A DNA stretch of 64,000 nucleotides from Kumtagia sp964244725 (lineage in GTDB: Bacteria; Pseudomonadota; Alphaproteobacteria; Rhizobiales; Rhizobiaceae). The first letter of the stretch is position 1. Each line of letters begins with the position of its first letter. The translations under genes and the position numbers were made by a program. The stretch covers positions 286,119 through 350,118 of the forward strand of contig CAXTJQ010000003.1 of NCBI GenBank assembly GCA_964244725.1, read 5' to 3'. The notes beneath the pieces are model-generated. The model did no database searches. It had not been told where the DNA came from and worked only from the letters and a program-made list of their open reading frames with translations. Positions 9,498 through 19,207 of this stretch are shown piece after piece.

Positions 9498-11222
9498 ATG
9501 AGACGGCATCTACTCACATCGACGACAGCCATCGTGCTGCTGTTCGGCGCCGGAAGCGCCTGGGCAGGCATGGACGAGGCCAAGAAATTCCTGGACACCG
9601 AGATCAAGGATCTCTCGACGCTGCCGCGCGCCGACCAGGAGAAGGAAATGCAGTGGTTCATCGACGCGGCCAAGCCGTTCGCCGGGATGGACATCAAGGT
9701 GGCGTCGGAAACGCTGACGACGCATGAATACGAGTCCAAGACGCTTGCGAAAGCCTTCGCCGAGATCACCGGCATCAAGGTGACGCACGACCTGATCGGC
9801 GAGGGCGACGTTGTCGAAAAGCTGCAGACGCAGATGCAGTCGGGCGAGAACATCTATGACGCCTACGTCAACGACTCCGACCTGATCGGCACGCACTGGC
9901 GCTATCAGCAGGCGCGCAGCCTGACCGACTGGATGGCCAATGCCGGCAAGGACGTAACCTCGCCGACCCTCGATCTCGCCGATTTCATCGGCACCTCGTT
10001 CACGACGGCGCCGGACAAGAACCTCTACCAGCTCCCCGACCAGCAATTCGCGAACCTCTACTGGTTCCGGTACGACTGGTTCAACGACGAGAAGAACAAG
10101 ACCGACTTCAAGGCCAAGTACGGCTACGACCTCGGCGTGCCGGTCAACTGGTCGGCCTACGAGGACATCGCCGAGTTCTTCACCGGCCGGGAGATCGACG
10201 GGAAGAAGGTCTATGGCCACATGGACTACGGCAAGAAGGACCCCTCGCTCGGCTGGCGCTTCACCGATGCCTGGCTGTCGATGGCCGGCAACGGCGACAA
10301 GGGCATCCCGAACGGCCTCCCGGTCGACGAATGGGGCATCAAGGTCGACGAGAACTCGCGTCCGGTCGGCTCGTGCGTCGCGCGCGGCGGCGACACCAAC
10401 GGCCCGGCCGCCGTCTATTCGATCGCCAAATATCTCGATTGGCTGAAGGCCTACGCCCCGCCGGAAGCGCAGGGCATGACGTTCGGCGAGGCCGGACCGA
10501 TCCCGGCGCAGGGCAACGTCGCGCAGCAGATCTTCTGGTACACCGCCTTCACCGCCGCCTCGGTGGTGGACGGTCTGCCGGTGGTCAATGCCGACGGAAC
10601 GCCGAAGTGGCGCATGGCGCCGTCGCCGCATGGCGTCTACTGGAAGGACGGCATGAAGCTCGGCTATCAGGACGTGGGCTCCTGGACCATCCTGAAGTCC
10701 ACGCCGGACGACCGCGCCAAGGCCGCCTGGCTCTACGCGCAGTTCGTCACGTCCAAGACGGTCGACGTGAAGAAGAGCCACGTCGGCCTGACCTTCGCGC
10801 GTGAAAGCACGATCCAGGACAAGAGCTTCACGGAGCGCGCTCCCAAGCTCGGCGGCCTGATCGAGTTCTACCGCTCGCCGGCCCGCATCCAGTGGTCGCC
10901 CACCGGCACCAACGTGCCGGACTACCCGAAGCTCGCCCAGCTCTGGTGGCAGGCGATCGGCGACGCGGCCGCCGGCGCCAAGTCGCCGCAGGAAGCCATG
11001 GATTCTCTCTGCGAGGAGCAGGAGAAGGTCATGACCCGCATCGAGAAGTCGGGCGTGCAGGGCGATATAGGCCCAAAGATGGCCGAGGAGCACGATCTCG
11101 ATTACTGGAACAAGGACGCCGTCGCCAAGGGCAACCTCGCGCCGCAGCTGAAGATCGAGAATGAGAAGGAAAAGCCCGTGACGATCAACTACGACGAACT
11201 CGTCAAGAGCTGGAACAAGTAA
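9498..11222 (+). CDS. glpV: Glycerol ABC importer, periplasmic binding protein
   Basis: 574 residues, unusually long for a solute-binding protein but normal for this glycerol family. Start ATG 9498 behind AAAGGGAGG (9483-9490); an in-frame ATG at 9462 lacks a site. Signal peptide about 1-24 (MRRHLLTSTTAIVLLFGAG, ending SAWA/G). Two-lobed family 1 extracellular binding fold. Delivers glycerol to GlpPQ. A strong hairpin follows before glpK. Confidence 0.92.
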   Translation: MRRHLLTSTTAIVLLFGAGSAWAGMDEAKKFLDTEIKDLSTLPRADQEKEMQWFIDAAKPFAGMDIKVASETLTTHEYESKTLAKAFAEITGIKVTHDLIGEGDVVEKLQTQMQSGENIYDAYVNDSDLIGTHWRYQQARSLTDWMANAGKDVTSPTLDLADFIGTSFTTAPDKNLYQLPDQQFANLYWFRYDWFNDEKNKTDFKAKYGYDLGVPVNWSAYEDIAEFFTGREIDGKKVYGHMDYGKKDPSLGWRFTDAWLSMAGNGDKGIPNGLPVDEWGIKVDENSRPVGSCVARGGDTNGPAAVYSIAKYLDWLKAYAPPEAQGMTFGEAGPIPAQGNVAQQIFWYTAFTAASVVDGLPVVNADGTPKWRMAPSPHGVYWKDGMKLGYQDVGSWTILKSTPDDRAKAAWLYAQFVTSKTVDVKKSHVGLTFARESTIQDKSFTERAPKLGGLIEFYRSPARIQWSPTGTNVPDYPKLAQLWWQAIGDAAAGAKSPQEAMDSLCEEQEKVMTRIEKSGVQGDIGPKMAEEHDLDYWNKDAVAKGNLAPQLKIENEKEKPVTINYDELVKSWNK

Positions 11223-11260
11223 CGTCGGTTCGGGCATTCGCGCCCAGCTGAGAACTGCGG

Positions 11261-11285
11261 GGGAGACGGCGCGTAGCCGTCTCCC
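11261..11285 (+). terminator. Hairpin between glpV and glpK
   Basis: Perfect 10-bp stem GGGAGACGGC / GCCGTCTCCC with loop GCGTA, followed by TTATT. Lies between two genes of the same pathway, so it may act as a partial terminator or 3' stabiliser rather than an absolute stop. Confidence 0.6.
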
Positions 11286-11308
11286 TTATTCGTGTTGGAG
11301 GGCACGCA

Positions 11309-12802
11309 ATGACCAGACACATCCTCGCCATCGACCAGGGCACCACGTCGACGCGCGCGATCGTCTTCGACGGCGGCATGCGGCCGGTCGGCGTCGGGCA
11401 GCGCGAGTTCGCGCAGATCTATCCGCAGTCCGGATGGGTCGAACACGATCCCGAAGCAATATGGGAGTCTGTATTGTGGTCGGTTGGTCGGGCGCTCGCC
11501 AAGGCGAAATGCGGAGCCGGCGACATCGCCGCGCTCGGCATCACCAATCAGCGCGAGACGATCGTCATCTGGGACAAGGCGACTGGCCGGCCAATCCACA
11601 ACGCCATCGTATGGCAGGATCGGCGCACCGCGCCGTTGTGCGGAAGGCTCAAGACACAAGGTTTCGAGCCGATCGTCGCGAAAAAGACCGGTCTGCTGCT
11701 CGATCCGTATTTCTCAGGAACAAAAATCGCCTGGCTGCTCGATAATATCGAGGGTGCGCGCGGACGCGCCGAAAAAGGCGAATTGCTGGCAGGCACGATC
11801 GACAGCTTCCTTGTCTGGCGGCTGACCGGCGGGCGCGTACACGCGACCGATGCGACCAATGCTTCGCGCACGCTGCTGTTCGACATTGAAAAAAATCGCT
11901 GGGACGACGAACTGCTCGGCATGCTCAACGTGCCGAGGGCAATCCTCCCCACGGTCAAGGACTGCGCCGACGATTTCGGCGTGACCGATCCGGGGCATCT
12001 CGGCGCGGCTATCCCCATCCTCGGCGTCGCCGGCGATCAGCATGCGGCGACCATCGGGCAGGCCTGCTTCGAGCCCGGCATGCTGAAATCGACCTACGGC
12101 ACCGGCTGCTTTGCTCTGCTCAACACCGGCGCCAAGCTGATCCGCTCGCAGAATCGCTTGCTGACGACCATCGCCTATCGCCTCGACGGCAAGACGACCT
12201 TTGCGCTGGAAGGCTCGATCTTCATCGCGGGCGCTGCGGTGCAGTGGCTCAGGGATGGGCTGAAGGTTCTCGGCAAGGCCGAGCAAAGCGGTGAATGGGC
12301 CGCAAAGGCCGACCCGACCCAGAACGTCTATCTCGTGCCGGCTTTCGTCGGGCTGGGCGCACCTTACTGGGACGCGGAGGCGCGAGGGGCCATGTTCGGG
12401 TTGACGCGCAACAGCGGCCCCGCGGAATTCGCCAGGGCTGCGCTGGAATCGGTGGCGTTCCAGACTTTCGACCTGCTTCAGGCGATGAAGAGGGACATGA
12501 GCGCCGAAACCAGAACCGTGCTGCGCGTGGACGGCGGCATGGTTGCCTCCGACTGGACGATGCAATGTCTCGCCGACGTCATCGATGCGCCAGTCGATCG
12601 CCCAAAGGTGCTGGAGACCACGGCGCTCGGCGCGGCGTGGCTTGCGGGCAATCGTTCCGGAGTCTGGCCGGATGCGTCGCGCTTCGCCAAGTCATGGGCG
12701 CTCGAACGTCGATTTCTGCCTGAAATGGCTGAGGACGAGCGTCGGCGAAAGATGGGGGGATGGGCGGATGCGGTCCGCCGTACGCGCTCGGTTGCGGAAT
12801 AG
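11309..12802 (+). CDS. glpK: Glycerol kinase
   Basis: 497 residues, the usual FGGY-family length. N-terminal ATP/phosphate loop AIDQGTTSTRAIVFD (residues 6-20), glycerol-binding NQRETIVIWDKATG (about 80), and the C-terminal FGGY domain with RVDGGMVASDWTMQ. Phosphorylates glycerol, trapping it as glycerol-3-phosphate for GlpD. Ribosome binding site GGAGG about eight bases before ATG 11309. Completes the transport-kinase-dehydrogenase set in one direction with glpR upstream. Confidence 0.95.
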   Translation: MTRHILAIDQGTTSTRAIVFDGGMRPVGVGQREFAQIYPQSGWVEHDPEAIWESVLWSVGRALAKAKCGAGDIAALGITNQRETIVIWDKATGRPIHNAIVWQDRRTAPLCGRLKTQGFEPIVAKKTGLLLDPYFSGTKIAWLLDNIEGARGRAEKGELLAGTIDSFLVWRLTGGRVHATDATNASRTLLFDIEKNRWDDELLGMLNVPRAILPTVKDCADDFGVTDPGHLGAAIPILGVAGDQHAATIGQACFEPGMLKSTYGTGCFALLNTGAKLIRSQNRLLTTIAYRLDGKTTFALEGSIFIAGAAVQWLRDGLKVLGKAEQSGEWAAKADPTQNVYLVPAFVGLGAPYWDAEARGAMFGLTRNSGPAEFARAALESVAFQTFDLLQAMKRDMSAETRTVLRVDGGMVASDWTMQCLADVIDAPVDRPKVLETTALGAAWLAGNRSGVWPDASRFAKSWALERRFLPEMAEDERRRKMGGWADAVRRTRSVAE

Positions 12803-12831
12803 AAAAGCCCCACGCCGAAAGGCGTGAGGCT
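12803..12831 (-). terminator. Terminator of the BA14K gene
   Basis: Read on the minus strand: AGCCTCACGCC-TTTC-GGCGTGGGGCT followed by TTTT (12806-12803). Stem of 11 positions with one mismatch. It lies between the convergent glpK and BA14K genes; on the plus strand no T-run follows. Confidence 0.65.
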
Positions 12832-12856
12832 TGCAGCAATTCCAGATCAAACGAAA

Positions 12857-13303
12857 CTAGTTGCACTGGCGGCGAGGACCGTTCGTCGGCTGGTAGGTGT
12901 TGTCCGAAGCACGGTACGAGCGATAGCGAGCGTAGCATGATTGCGCATGCGACGAGCCCGACCTGTTCACCGCGCCGCCGATGATGGCGCCGGCGATGAA
13001 CGCGCCGGCGGGGTACCAGTAATTTCCATGCCGGCGATAACCGCTGCGGTAATTGCGGTATCCGCGATGGCCGCGGTAGAAACCGTTGCGGTTGCCGTGG
13101 CGGTAGATATTCCTGCCGTTGCGGAACCCGTTCGAGTAGCGCCTGGCTCCCCGCTCGGCCACGTCGACGACGTTGGCGTTGCCGCTTTCGGTCTGCACGG
13201 TTGTCCTCGGCACGAAGGGCGCCGCCTCGGTCGGCAGCAGGCTCGCCATAGTCATCGACGCGGCGATGGCGGTGGCGAAAAGTCCGGACATGAATCTCTT
13301 CAT
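12857..13303 (-). CDS. BA14K family exported protein
   Basis: 148 residues. Start taken at 13303 behind AGGAG (13316-13312); the open frame continues upstream to 13453 but without a site. Signal peptide about 1-28 (MKRFMSGLFATAIAASMTM, ending TEA/APF). The middle is rich in Arg, Gly, Asn and Tyr (NGFYRGHRGYRNYRSGYRR), then a hydrophobic segment PAGAFIAGAIIGGAV and the C-terminal signature CYARYRSYRASDNTYQP..GPRRQC characteristic of BA14K, an immunoreactive Brucella protein with lectin-like activity reported. Envelope location likely. The dedicated terminator suggests it is monocistronic. Confidence 0.85.
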   Translation of the reverse strand: MKRFMSGLFATAIAASMTMASLLPTEAAPFVPRTTVQTESGNANVVDVAERGARRYSNGFRNGRNIYRHGNRNGFYRGHRGYRNYRSGYRRHGNYWYPAGAFIAGAIIGGAVNRSGSSHAQSCYARYRSYRASDNTYQPTNGPRRQCN

Positions 13304-13452
13304 GAATATGCTCCTGTCGTTTCTGTCCCTATCGTGCCTAGAAGGGGTTCCGGATGGCAATGTTCCGACATTACGGAAGTTTAATCGCGCCGGCTGCGTT
13401 GCCGATCCGGAAACCGGCGTGCTAATCGCCCGCCCGCATTGTGGAGAAGCCA

Positions 13453-14031
13453 ATGGAAGATCGGATCAAGGTCAGAAGCGTCGAAACGCTTTCTGAGAAC
13501 TGGGGTGTCCTGAAGAAGACGGTCTTCGATTACCGGCGCGCCGATGGCCGCTGGGATACCCAGACGCGTGAGACCTACGACCGCGGCAACGGCGCGACCG
13601 TCATTCCGCACGACCCGGCGCGCGACACCGTGCTGCTCGTCCGTCAATTCCGCTATCCGGCCTTCGTCACCGGCCATCCCGAACCGTTGCTCGAAGCCTG
13701 CGCCGGGTTGCTTGACGAGGATGATCCCGGGGATTGCATCCGCCGCGAGGCCGAGGAGGAACTCGGATACCGGCTGCGCGACATCGCCCCGCTCTTCACC
13801 GCTTATATGAGCCCGGGCAGCGTCCTGGAGAGACTGTCGTTCTTCACCGCGACATACACGCCGGCCGACCGCGTGTCCCGGGGAGGCGGCGACGCCGGCG
13901 AGGGCGAGGACATCGAGGTCGTGGAAATGACGCTCGCCGACGCCTGCGCGGCGATTGCCGCCGGAGCGATCGCCGATGCCAAGACGATCATGCTTCTCCA
14001 GCATCTCCTCCTTTCCCGCATGACGCCCTAG
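13453..14031 (+). CDS. nudK: NUDIX hydrolase, NudK/YffH-type nucleotide-sugar pyrophosphatase
   Basis: 192 residues, start ATG 13453 with GGAGA nine bases before (a GTG at 13441 adds four residues). The Nudix box is the one-residue-shorter version found in E. coli NudK: CAGLLDEDDPGDCIRREAEEELGY (shown in two parts: CAGLLDEDDPG, about residues 76-86; REAEEELGY, about 91-99), followed by the NudK-like YMSPGSVLERLSFF. NudK hydrolyses GDP-mannose and related nucleotide sugars to NMP plus sugar phosphate. Substrate here is inferred from family only. Cytoplasmic, apparently a single gene. Confidence 0.82.
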   Translation: MEDRIKVRSVETLSENWGVLKKTVFDYRRADGRWDTQTRETYDRGNGATVIPHDPARDTVLLVRQFRYPAFVTGHPEPLLEACAGLLDEDDPGDCIRREAEEELGYRLRDIAPLFTAYMSPGSVLERLSFFTATYTPADRVSRGGGDAGEGEDIEVVEMTLADACAAIAAGAIADAKTIMLLQHLLLSRMTP

Positions 14032-14255
14032 CGAACGAATGTCATCCGGGCGTCGACCGATTTTCTGCGGCGAAGTGACCTCGTGAACGAAAAAAATCCG
14101 GTGCGTCGCTGCAGAGCGGCGCAAGGAAGCTTGCGCGCCATTCTGGAATATCCTAAGAGCAAAGCGCTGTTTTTTATCCATAAAGTTCGGTCTGGAGCCC
14201 GCCTCTCCGATCCGGATGGCTTGATCTCGTAAGGCGTTGCAGGGAGGTTACCGTC

Positions 14256-15248
14256 ATGAAGTTCGCACTCAAAACACTCACGCGGCGCAGCGTCGTCGCG
14301 CTCGCGGCCGCATCGGTTCTGGCCGGTCTGGCGTCCGTCGGCGCGGCGTCCGCGCAAGGCGTCACGGTCCCGATCATCGTCAAGGACACGACGTCCTTCT
14401 ACTGGCAGATCGTGCTGGCCGGCGCCCGCGCCGCCGGCAAGGATCTCGGCGTCACTGTGCCGGAACTCGGCGCGCAGGCTGAGACGGACGTCAACGGCCA
14501 GATCTCGATTCTCGAGAACGCAGTTGCCGGCGCGCCGGCGGCGATCGTCATTGCGCCGACTGAATTCAAGGCGCTCGGCAAGCCGATCGACGAGGCGGCC
14601 TCCAAGGTCAAGATCATCGGCATCGACTCCGGCGCCGACTCGAAGGCCTTCACCTCGTTTCTGACGACCGACAACGTTCAGGGCGGACGGGTTGCGGCCG
14701 ACGGCCTCGCCGCCGCGATCGGCGCAGCCAATGGCGGCAAGGTCGAAGGCGACGTAGCGTTGATCACCAACGCGCCGGGCGCCGGCTCGCTCGAGCAGCG
14801 CAAGGAAGGCTTTACCAAGCAGCTCGCCGAAAAGTATCCGGGCCTCAAGCTGGTCGCCGACAAATACGCGGACGGGCAGGCCACGACCGGTCTCAACATC
14901 GCGACCGATCTGATCACGGCCAACCCCAACCTCAAGGGCATCTTCGCTTCAAACCTCATCATGGCGCAGGGCGTCGGACAGGCCGTGGCCGAGAACAATC
15001 TCGGCGGCAAGGTCGCGCTGGTCGGCTTCGACAGCGACGAGAAGCTGATCAAGTTCCTCAACGACGGCGTCATCTCGGCGCTCGTGGTGCAGGACCCCTA
15101 CCGGATGGGCTATGACGGCATCAAGACCGCGCTCGCCGCGTCCAAGGGCGAAAAGGTCGAGGCCAACGTCGACACCGGCGCCAATCTCGTGACCAAGGAC
15201 AACATGAAGGACCCCAAGATCGACGCGCTTCTCAACCCGAAGCTCTGA
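14256..15248 (+). CDS. Sugar/polyol ABC importer, periplasmic binding protein
   Basis: 330 residues, periplasmic binding protein of the ribose/xylose type (type I fold). Signal peptide about 1-32 (two Arg at the RRS start, then ALAAASVLAGLASVGAAS, ending SAQ/G). Ligand-loop features include DTTSFYWQIVLAGARAA near residue 45 and IIGIDSGADSKAF near 115. GGGAGG lies 8-13 bases before ATG 14256. It heads a set with a two-domain ATPase, a permease, a zinc alcohol dehydrogenase and an aldo/keto reductase, which suggests uptake and oxidation of a sugar alcohol or related sugar. The exact ligand is not recognisable. Confidence 0.88.
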   Translation: MKFALKTLTRRSVVALAAASVLAGLASVGAASAQGVTVPIIVKDTTSFYWQIVLAGARAAGKDLGVTVPELGAQAETDVNGQISILENAVAGAPAAIVIAPTEFKALGKPIDEAASKVKIIGIDSGADSKAFTSFLTTDNVQGGRVAADGLAAAIGAANGGKVEGDVALITNAPGAGSLEQRKEGFTKQLAEKYPGLKLVADKYADGQATTGLNIATDLITANPNLKGIFASNLIMAQGVGQAVAENNLGGKVALVGFDSDEKLIKFLNDGVISALVVQDPYRMGYDGIKTALAASKGEKVEANVDTGANLVTKDNMKDPKIDALLNPKL

Positions 15249-15286
15249 GACCTGGCCGCTCGGTCGTCTGACTGACTTGAACGTTG

Positions 15287-15325
15287 CGCCGTCCTCGTCC
15301 CGTGAAAAGGGGAAAGAGGGCGGCG
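15287..15325 (+). terminator. Hairpin after the sugar-binding-protein gene
   Basis: CGCCGTCCTC (15287-15296) pairs with GAGGGCGGCG (15316-15325), 10 bp with one G-T pair. No T-run follows, so it is more likely an mRNA stabiliser or attenuator that raises binding protein over transporter than a full terminator. Confidence 0.4.
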
Positions 15326-15473
15326 TCAGCATCGTATTTTCTGCCTTCCCCAGTCCTTCATCGCACGAAGGACACGGCAAGCCGACCAGGCAGGGCCATG
15401 CTTAAAGCGGGTTGCACTTGGTTTCCTCGCGCATCTCGATAGACTGTGCAGGGACGGTCTCGGGAGGATTTGC

Positions 15474-17000
15474 GTGAACTCACCTGCACCCGCGGCAAGC
15501 GCCGAACGGATCCCCGCGCATGGCGAAACCATCCTGGAGCTGCGCGGCCTCGAAAAGCGCTATCCCGGCACGCATGCGCTGAAGCCCGTGGACCTTGCGT
15601 TCCGGGCAGGCGAAATCCACGCGATCGTCGGTGAGAACGGCGCGGGCAAATCCACCCTCATCAAACTGCTGACCGGCGTCATCACGCGCACCTCCGGAGA
15701 CGTGATGTGGCAGGGAAGGCCTGTCGCGCTCGCGACGCCGCACGAGGCGATGGCGCTGGGCATCAACGCCGTCCACCAGGAGGTCGTACTTTGCCGCCAC
15801 CTTACGGTGGCTGCGAACATCTTCCTCGGCGAGGAGGAATCGAAATACGGACTGCTGCGGCACCGCGCGATGGTGCGCGACGCGCAGAGGATCATCGACG
15901 ACCTGGGGTTCGACCTGCCGGCCCATGTGATGCTCGGCGACCTGACCATAGGGCAGCAGCAACTCATCGCCGCCGCCCGCGCGACGACCCGCGGCACCAA
16001 ATTCCTCATCTTCGACGAGCCGACCGCCTATCTGACCCGCAGGGAGGCCGAGCAGTTGTTCGCGCTGATCCGGCGGCTGGAGGCGCAGGGCGTCACCATC
16101 GTCTACATCAGTCATCGCATGGAAGAAGTATTCGAACTCGCCAGCCGCGTCTCCGTACTGCGCGACGGCACGCTGGTCGGCACGCGCAACATTGCGGAGA
16201 CCAACGACGCGGAACTGGTCCGGATGATGATCAACCGCTCGATCGAGCAAGTCTACCACAAGGAGCCTTTCGCCTTCGGCGCGCCGATCCTTGAAGCCAA
16301 GAGCCTTTCTGGCAAGGGCTTCGCCGATGTGTCGCTCACCGTGCGCTCGGGCGAGATCGTCGGTCTCTACGGCCTGATCGGTGCGGGCCGCAGCGAGTTC
16401 GTGCTGACGCTCTACGGCCGCCATCCGAAATCGTCCGGCTCGATCCTGTGGGACGGCAGGGAGGTGCAGATCGGCTCCGAGCACGACGCGATGAAGCTCG
16501 GCATGGCCTTGGCGCCTGAGAGCCGGCGCGACCAGGGCCTGTGCCTCAACCTGCCGGTCGGCCTCAACCTCAATTTGCCGATCTACAAGCGCATCAGCAA
16601 CAATCTGCTGATTTCCAGTCGCGAGGAGAAAAGCCACGCCGAACTGCAGATCGGCGGCCTGCGCATCAAGACGCCGACCCGCCATGCCTTGGCGTCCAGC
16701 CTGTCGGGTGGCAACCAGCAGAAAATCGTCATCGGCAAATGGCTCAACCACGGCGCGAAGCTGTTCATCTTCGACGAGCCGACGGTGGGCGTCGACGTCG
16801 GCACCAAGGCCGAGATCTACCGGCTGTTCGCCGACCTGCTGCGCCAGGGCGCGGGCATCATCCTGATCTCGTCCTACCTGCCCGAGGTCTACGAACTGGC
16901 CGATGCGCTGCACGTCTTCCGGCGCGGCCGGCTGGTGGCCAGCCACGGCTATCGCGCAGCCGACCACGAACAGGTTCTGACCGAGGCGATCGGCGTCTAG
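15474..17000 (+). CDS. Sugar/polyol ABC importer, fused two-domain ATPase
   Basis: 508 residues from GTG 15474 with GGGAGG at 15462-15467. Two ABC domains as in RbsA/XylG: the first with Walker A GENGAGKST (about 59-67), signature LTIGQQQL and Walker B LIFDEP; the second with a degenerate Walker A (GLIGAGRSE) and signature LSGGNQQK, Walker B LFIFDEP. The weakened second Walker A is usual in this family. Energises uptake with the permease at 17034. Confidence 0.92.
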   Translation: MNSPAPAASAERIPAHGETILELRGLEKRYPGTHALKPVDLAFRAGEIHAIVGENGAGKSTLIKLLTGVITRTSGDVMWQGRPVALATPHEAMALGINAVHQEVVLCRHLTVAANIFLGEEESKYGLLRHRAMVRDAQRIIDDLGFDLPAHVMLGDLTIGQQQLIAAARATTRGTKFLIFDEPTAYLTRREAEQLFALIRRLEAQGVTIVYISHRMEEVFELASRVSVLRDGTLVGTRNIAETNDAELVRMMINRSIEQVYHKEPFAFGAPILEAKSLSGKGFADVSLTVRSGEIVGLYGLIGAGRSEFVLTLYGRHPKSSGSILWDGREVQIGSEHDAMKLGMALAPESRRDQGLCLNLPVGLNLNLPIYKRISNNLLISSREEKSHAELQIGGLRIKTPTRHALASSLSGGNQQKIVIGKWLNHGAKLFIFDEPTVGVDVGTKAEIYRLFADLLRQGAGIILISSYLPEVYELADALHVFRRGRLVASHGYRAADHEQVLTEAIGV

Positions 17001-17033
17001 CCGCAACGACAAGAGCATACGGGGAACGCGCCG

Positions 17034-18020
17034 ATGAGTACGGAAACGGTCGAGGTCGTGAAGGCCAAGCGAAACTACAACCTGCTCTTCGGGCTGACCT
17101 TGCTGGCGCTGCTGGTGCTCTTGTGGGTGGCGTTGTCGGTCGCCACGATTGATAAGAATACCGGCGTTTCAACCTTCGCCTCCGGCAACAATATATCCAA
17201 CCTGCTCCGTCAGGGGTCGATGATCGCCATCCTCGCGGTCGGGCAGACCTTCGTCATCATCACAGGCGGCATCGACCTGTCGGTCGGCGCGATCGTCGGT
17301 TTCGCCACCGTCGTCGTCGCCATGATGATCAATGCCGGCTTCCCAGTCTGGATCGCGGTCGTTGCGACCCTTCTCGTCGGCGTGGCAATCGGTGTCTTCC
17401 ATGGCTTCGGCATCGTCAGGATGGGTCTTCCGCCCTTCATCATCACGCTCGCCACTCTGACCTCGCTGCGCGGAATCGGCCTTCTGATGACCGGCGGCAA
17501 TTCGATCAATATTCTGAACGACGATTTCCCGGCTTTCTCCCGCGCCTCGTTTCTCGGTATCCCCAATCTGTTCTGGATGGTTATCCTGGTCGGCGTCCCG
17601 GCCTACGTCTTCCTGCATCACAGCCGCTGGGGGCGCTACCTCTTCTCGGTTGGCTCCAACGCCGAGGCGTCGCGTCTCTCCGGCGTCAACGTGCCGCGCA
17701 CGATCTACATGGCCTATACGCTTTCGGGGCTCTGCGCCGCCTTTGTCGGCATCCTGCTCGCTGCCCGCATCGGCATCGGCAATCCCACCCAAGCCGAAGG
17801 TTGGGAACTCCAGGCGATCGCTTCGTCTGTCATCGGCGGAACGAGCCTGTTCGGCGCGGTCGGCTCCGTCCACGGTCCATTGCTCGGCGCCTTCATCCTT
17901 GCGACCATCAATAACGGCGCGAACCTGCTTGGAATGAACTCGTTCTGGCAGCGCATCATCACCGGCGTCTTGATCATCGTCATCGTCTATTTCGATGGCC
18001 TTCGCCGGCGCGGCAAATAG
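17034..18020 (+). CDS. Sugar/polyol ABC importer, permease
   Basis: 328 residues, RbsC/XylH type with eight to ten membrane segments; the family hallmark GGIDLSVGAIVGF begins near residue 79 and the conserved GRYLFSVGSNAEASRLSGV near residue 202. Starts 33 bases after the ATPase stop. Probably a homodimer paired with the fused ATPase. Substrate unassigned. Confidence 0.92.
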   Translation: MSTETVEVVKAKRNYNLLFGLTLLALLVLLWVALSVATIDKNTGVSTFASGNNISNLLRQGSMIAILAVGQTFVIITGGIDLSVGAIVGFATVVVAMMINAGFPVWIAVVATLLVGVAIGVFHGFGIVRMGLPPFIITLATLTSLRGIGLLMTGGNSINILNDDFPAFSRASFLGIPNLFWMVILVGVPAYVFLHHSRWGRYLFSVGSNAEASRLSGVNVPRTIYMAYTLSGLCAAFVGILLAARIGIGNPTQAEGWELQAIASSVIGGTSLFGAVGSVHGPLLGAFILATINNGANLLGMNSFWQRIITGVLIIVIVYFDGLRRRGK

Positions 18021-18032
18021 ACGGGCGCGCAC

Positions 18033-19052
18033 ATGCAATCCGTCGTCTGCCGCGCGCCCGGCGATCTGATCGTCGAGGACAGGCCCCGCCCTGAAGGCGC
18101 GCCGCTCGGCTGGGTGCGCGTCGGCGTCAGCCATGTCGGCATCTGCGGGACCGACTACCACATCTTCGAGGGCAAGCACCCGTTCCTCGCCTATCCGCGC
18201 GTCATGGGTCACGAAGTATCGGGGCGGGTGCTCGATGCGGGCGAGGGGGTGGCGCTTCCGGTCGGCCAGGCGGTCATCGTCAATCCCTATCTGTCCTGCG
18301 GGACATGCGTCGCCTGCCGGCAGGGCAAGCCGAACTGCTGCGTGACGATCGAGGTGCTTGGCGTCCATCGCGACGGCGCGATGTGTGAGGAGGTCCTCGT
18401 GCCGGCGGGCAATCTCTATGCCGCCGACGGGCTCTCGCTCGAAGACGCCGCGACGGTCGAATTCCTGGCGATCGGCGCGCACGCCGTCCGGCGCTCCATG
18501 GCGCAATCCGGCTCCCGGGCGCTGGTCATCGGCGCGGGACCGATCGGCATCGGTACGGCGATCTTCGCGCGGATCGCCGGTTTGGACGTCACGCTGCTCG
18601 ACATGAGCATCGAACGGCTCGCTTTCGCGTCGGCCGAGCTCGGCTTCGCCACGATCGACGGATCGCGTGGCGATGTCGCCGAACAGGTCCGCGCCGCGAC
18701 AGGTGGCGAATGCTTCGACGCCGTGTTCGACGCGACCGGCAACACCGGCTCGATCCAGTCGGCTTTCGCCCATGTCGCCCATGGCGGCGTGCTGGTCATG
18801 GTCAGTGTCGTCAAGGACGACATCAGCTTCTCGGACCCGGAGTTCCACAAGCGCGAGATGATGTTGATCGGGAGCCGCAACGCCACGCGCGAGGACTTCG
18901 ACCATGTCGTTGACTCGATCCGAAGCGGCGGCGTGCCGACGGCCAAACTGATCACCCACCGCACCACGCTCGCCGACGCGCCGCGCGACATCGCGCTCTG
19001 GGCGCACCAGAAGTCCGGACTGATCAAGGCGGTGATCGGGGTCGGCGCTTAG
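18033..19052 (+). CDS. Zinc-dependent alcohol/polyol dehydrogenase
   Basis: 339 residues, medium-chain dehydrogenase. Catalytic zinc ligands in GICGTDYH and GHEVSG; structural zinc cluster C-x2-C-x2-C-x7-C in CGTCVACRQGKPNCC (about 91-105). NAD(P)-binding GAGPIGIG near residue 170. Starts 12 bases after the permease stop, so it belongs to the transporter operon and probably oxidises the imported substrate, as L-galactonate, idonate or sorbitol dehydrogenases of this family do. Specific substrate cannot be read from the sequence. Confidence 0.88.
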   Translation: MQSVVCRAPGDLIVEDRPRPEGAPLGWVRVGVSHVGICGTDYHIFEGKHPFLAYPRVMGHEVSGRVLDAGEGVALPVGQAVIVNPYLSCGTCVACRQGKPNCCVTIEVLGVHRDGAMCEEVLVPAGNLYAADGLSLEDAATVEFLAIGAHAVRRSMAQSGSRALVIGAGPIGIGTAIFARIAGLDVTLLDMSIERLAFASAELGFATIDGSRGDVAEQVRAATGGECFDAVFDATGNTGSIQSAFAHVAHGGVLVMVSVVKDDISFSDPEFHKREMMLIGSRNATREDFDHVVDSIRSGGVPTAKLITHRTTLADAPRDIALWAHQKSGLIKAVIGVGA

Positions 19053-19207
19053 CAGGGAATGGCGCGGCGGCCCGCCTTTCTTCCGGGTTGAGAGGCTTCT
19101 CTGCGGCCCCGCTCGCGCTACATTCGTCCTGTCTTGCCCACGCGCACCCCGCGATCGACGGGTCTTGGCGGGTGGCGATAGAATCAATCGACGCGAAAGG
19201 CTTTCCC

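Noticed and set aside
11220..11250. GTAAC after glpV as a sixth SigF promoter
   Set aside because: The nearest CG-rich -10-like bases are at 15-base spacing and read CGCG, and the downstream gene glpK has no link to the regulon.
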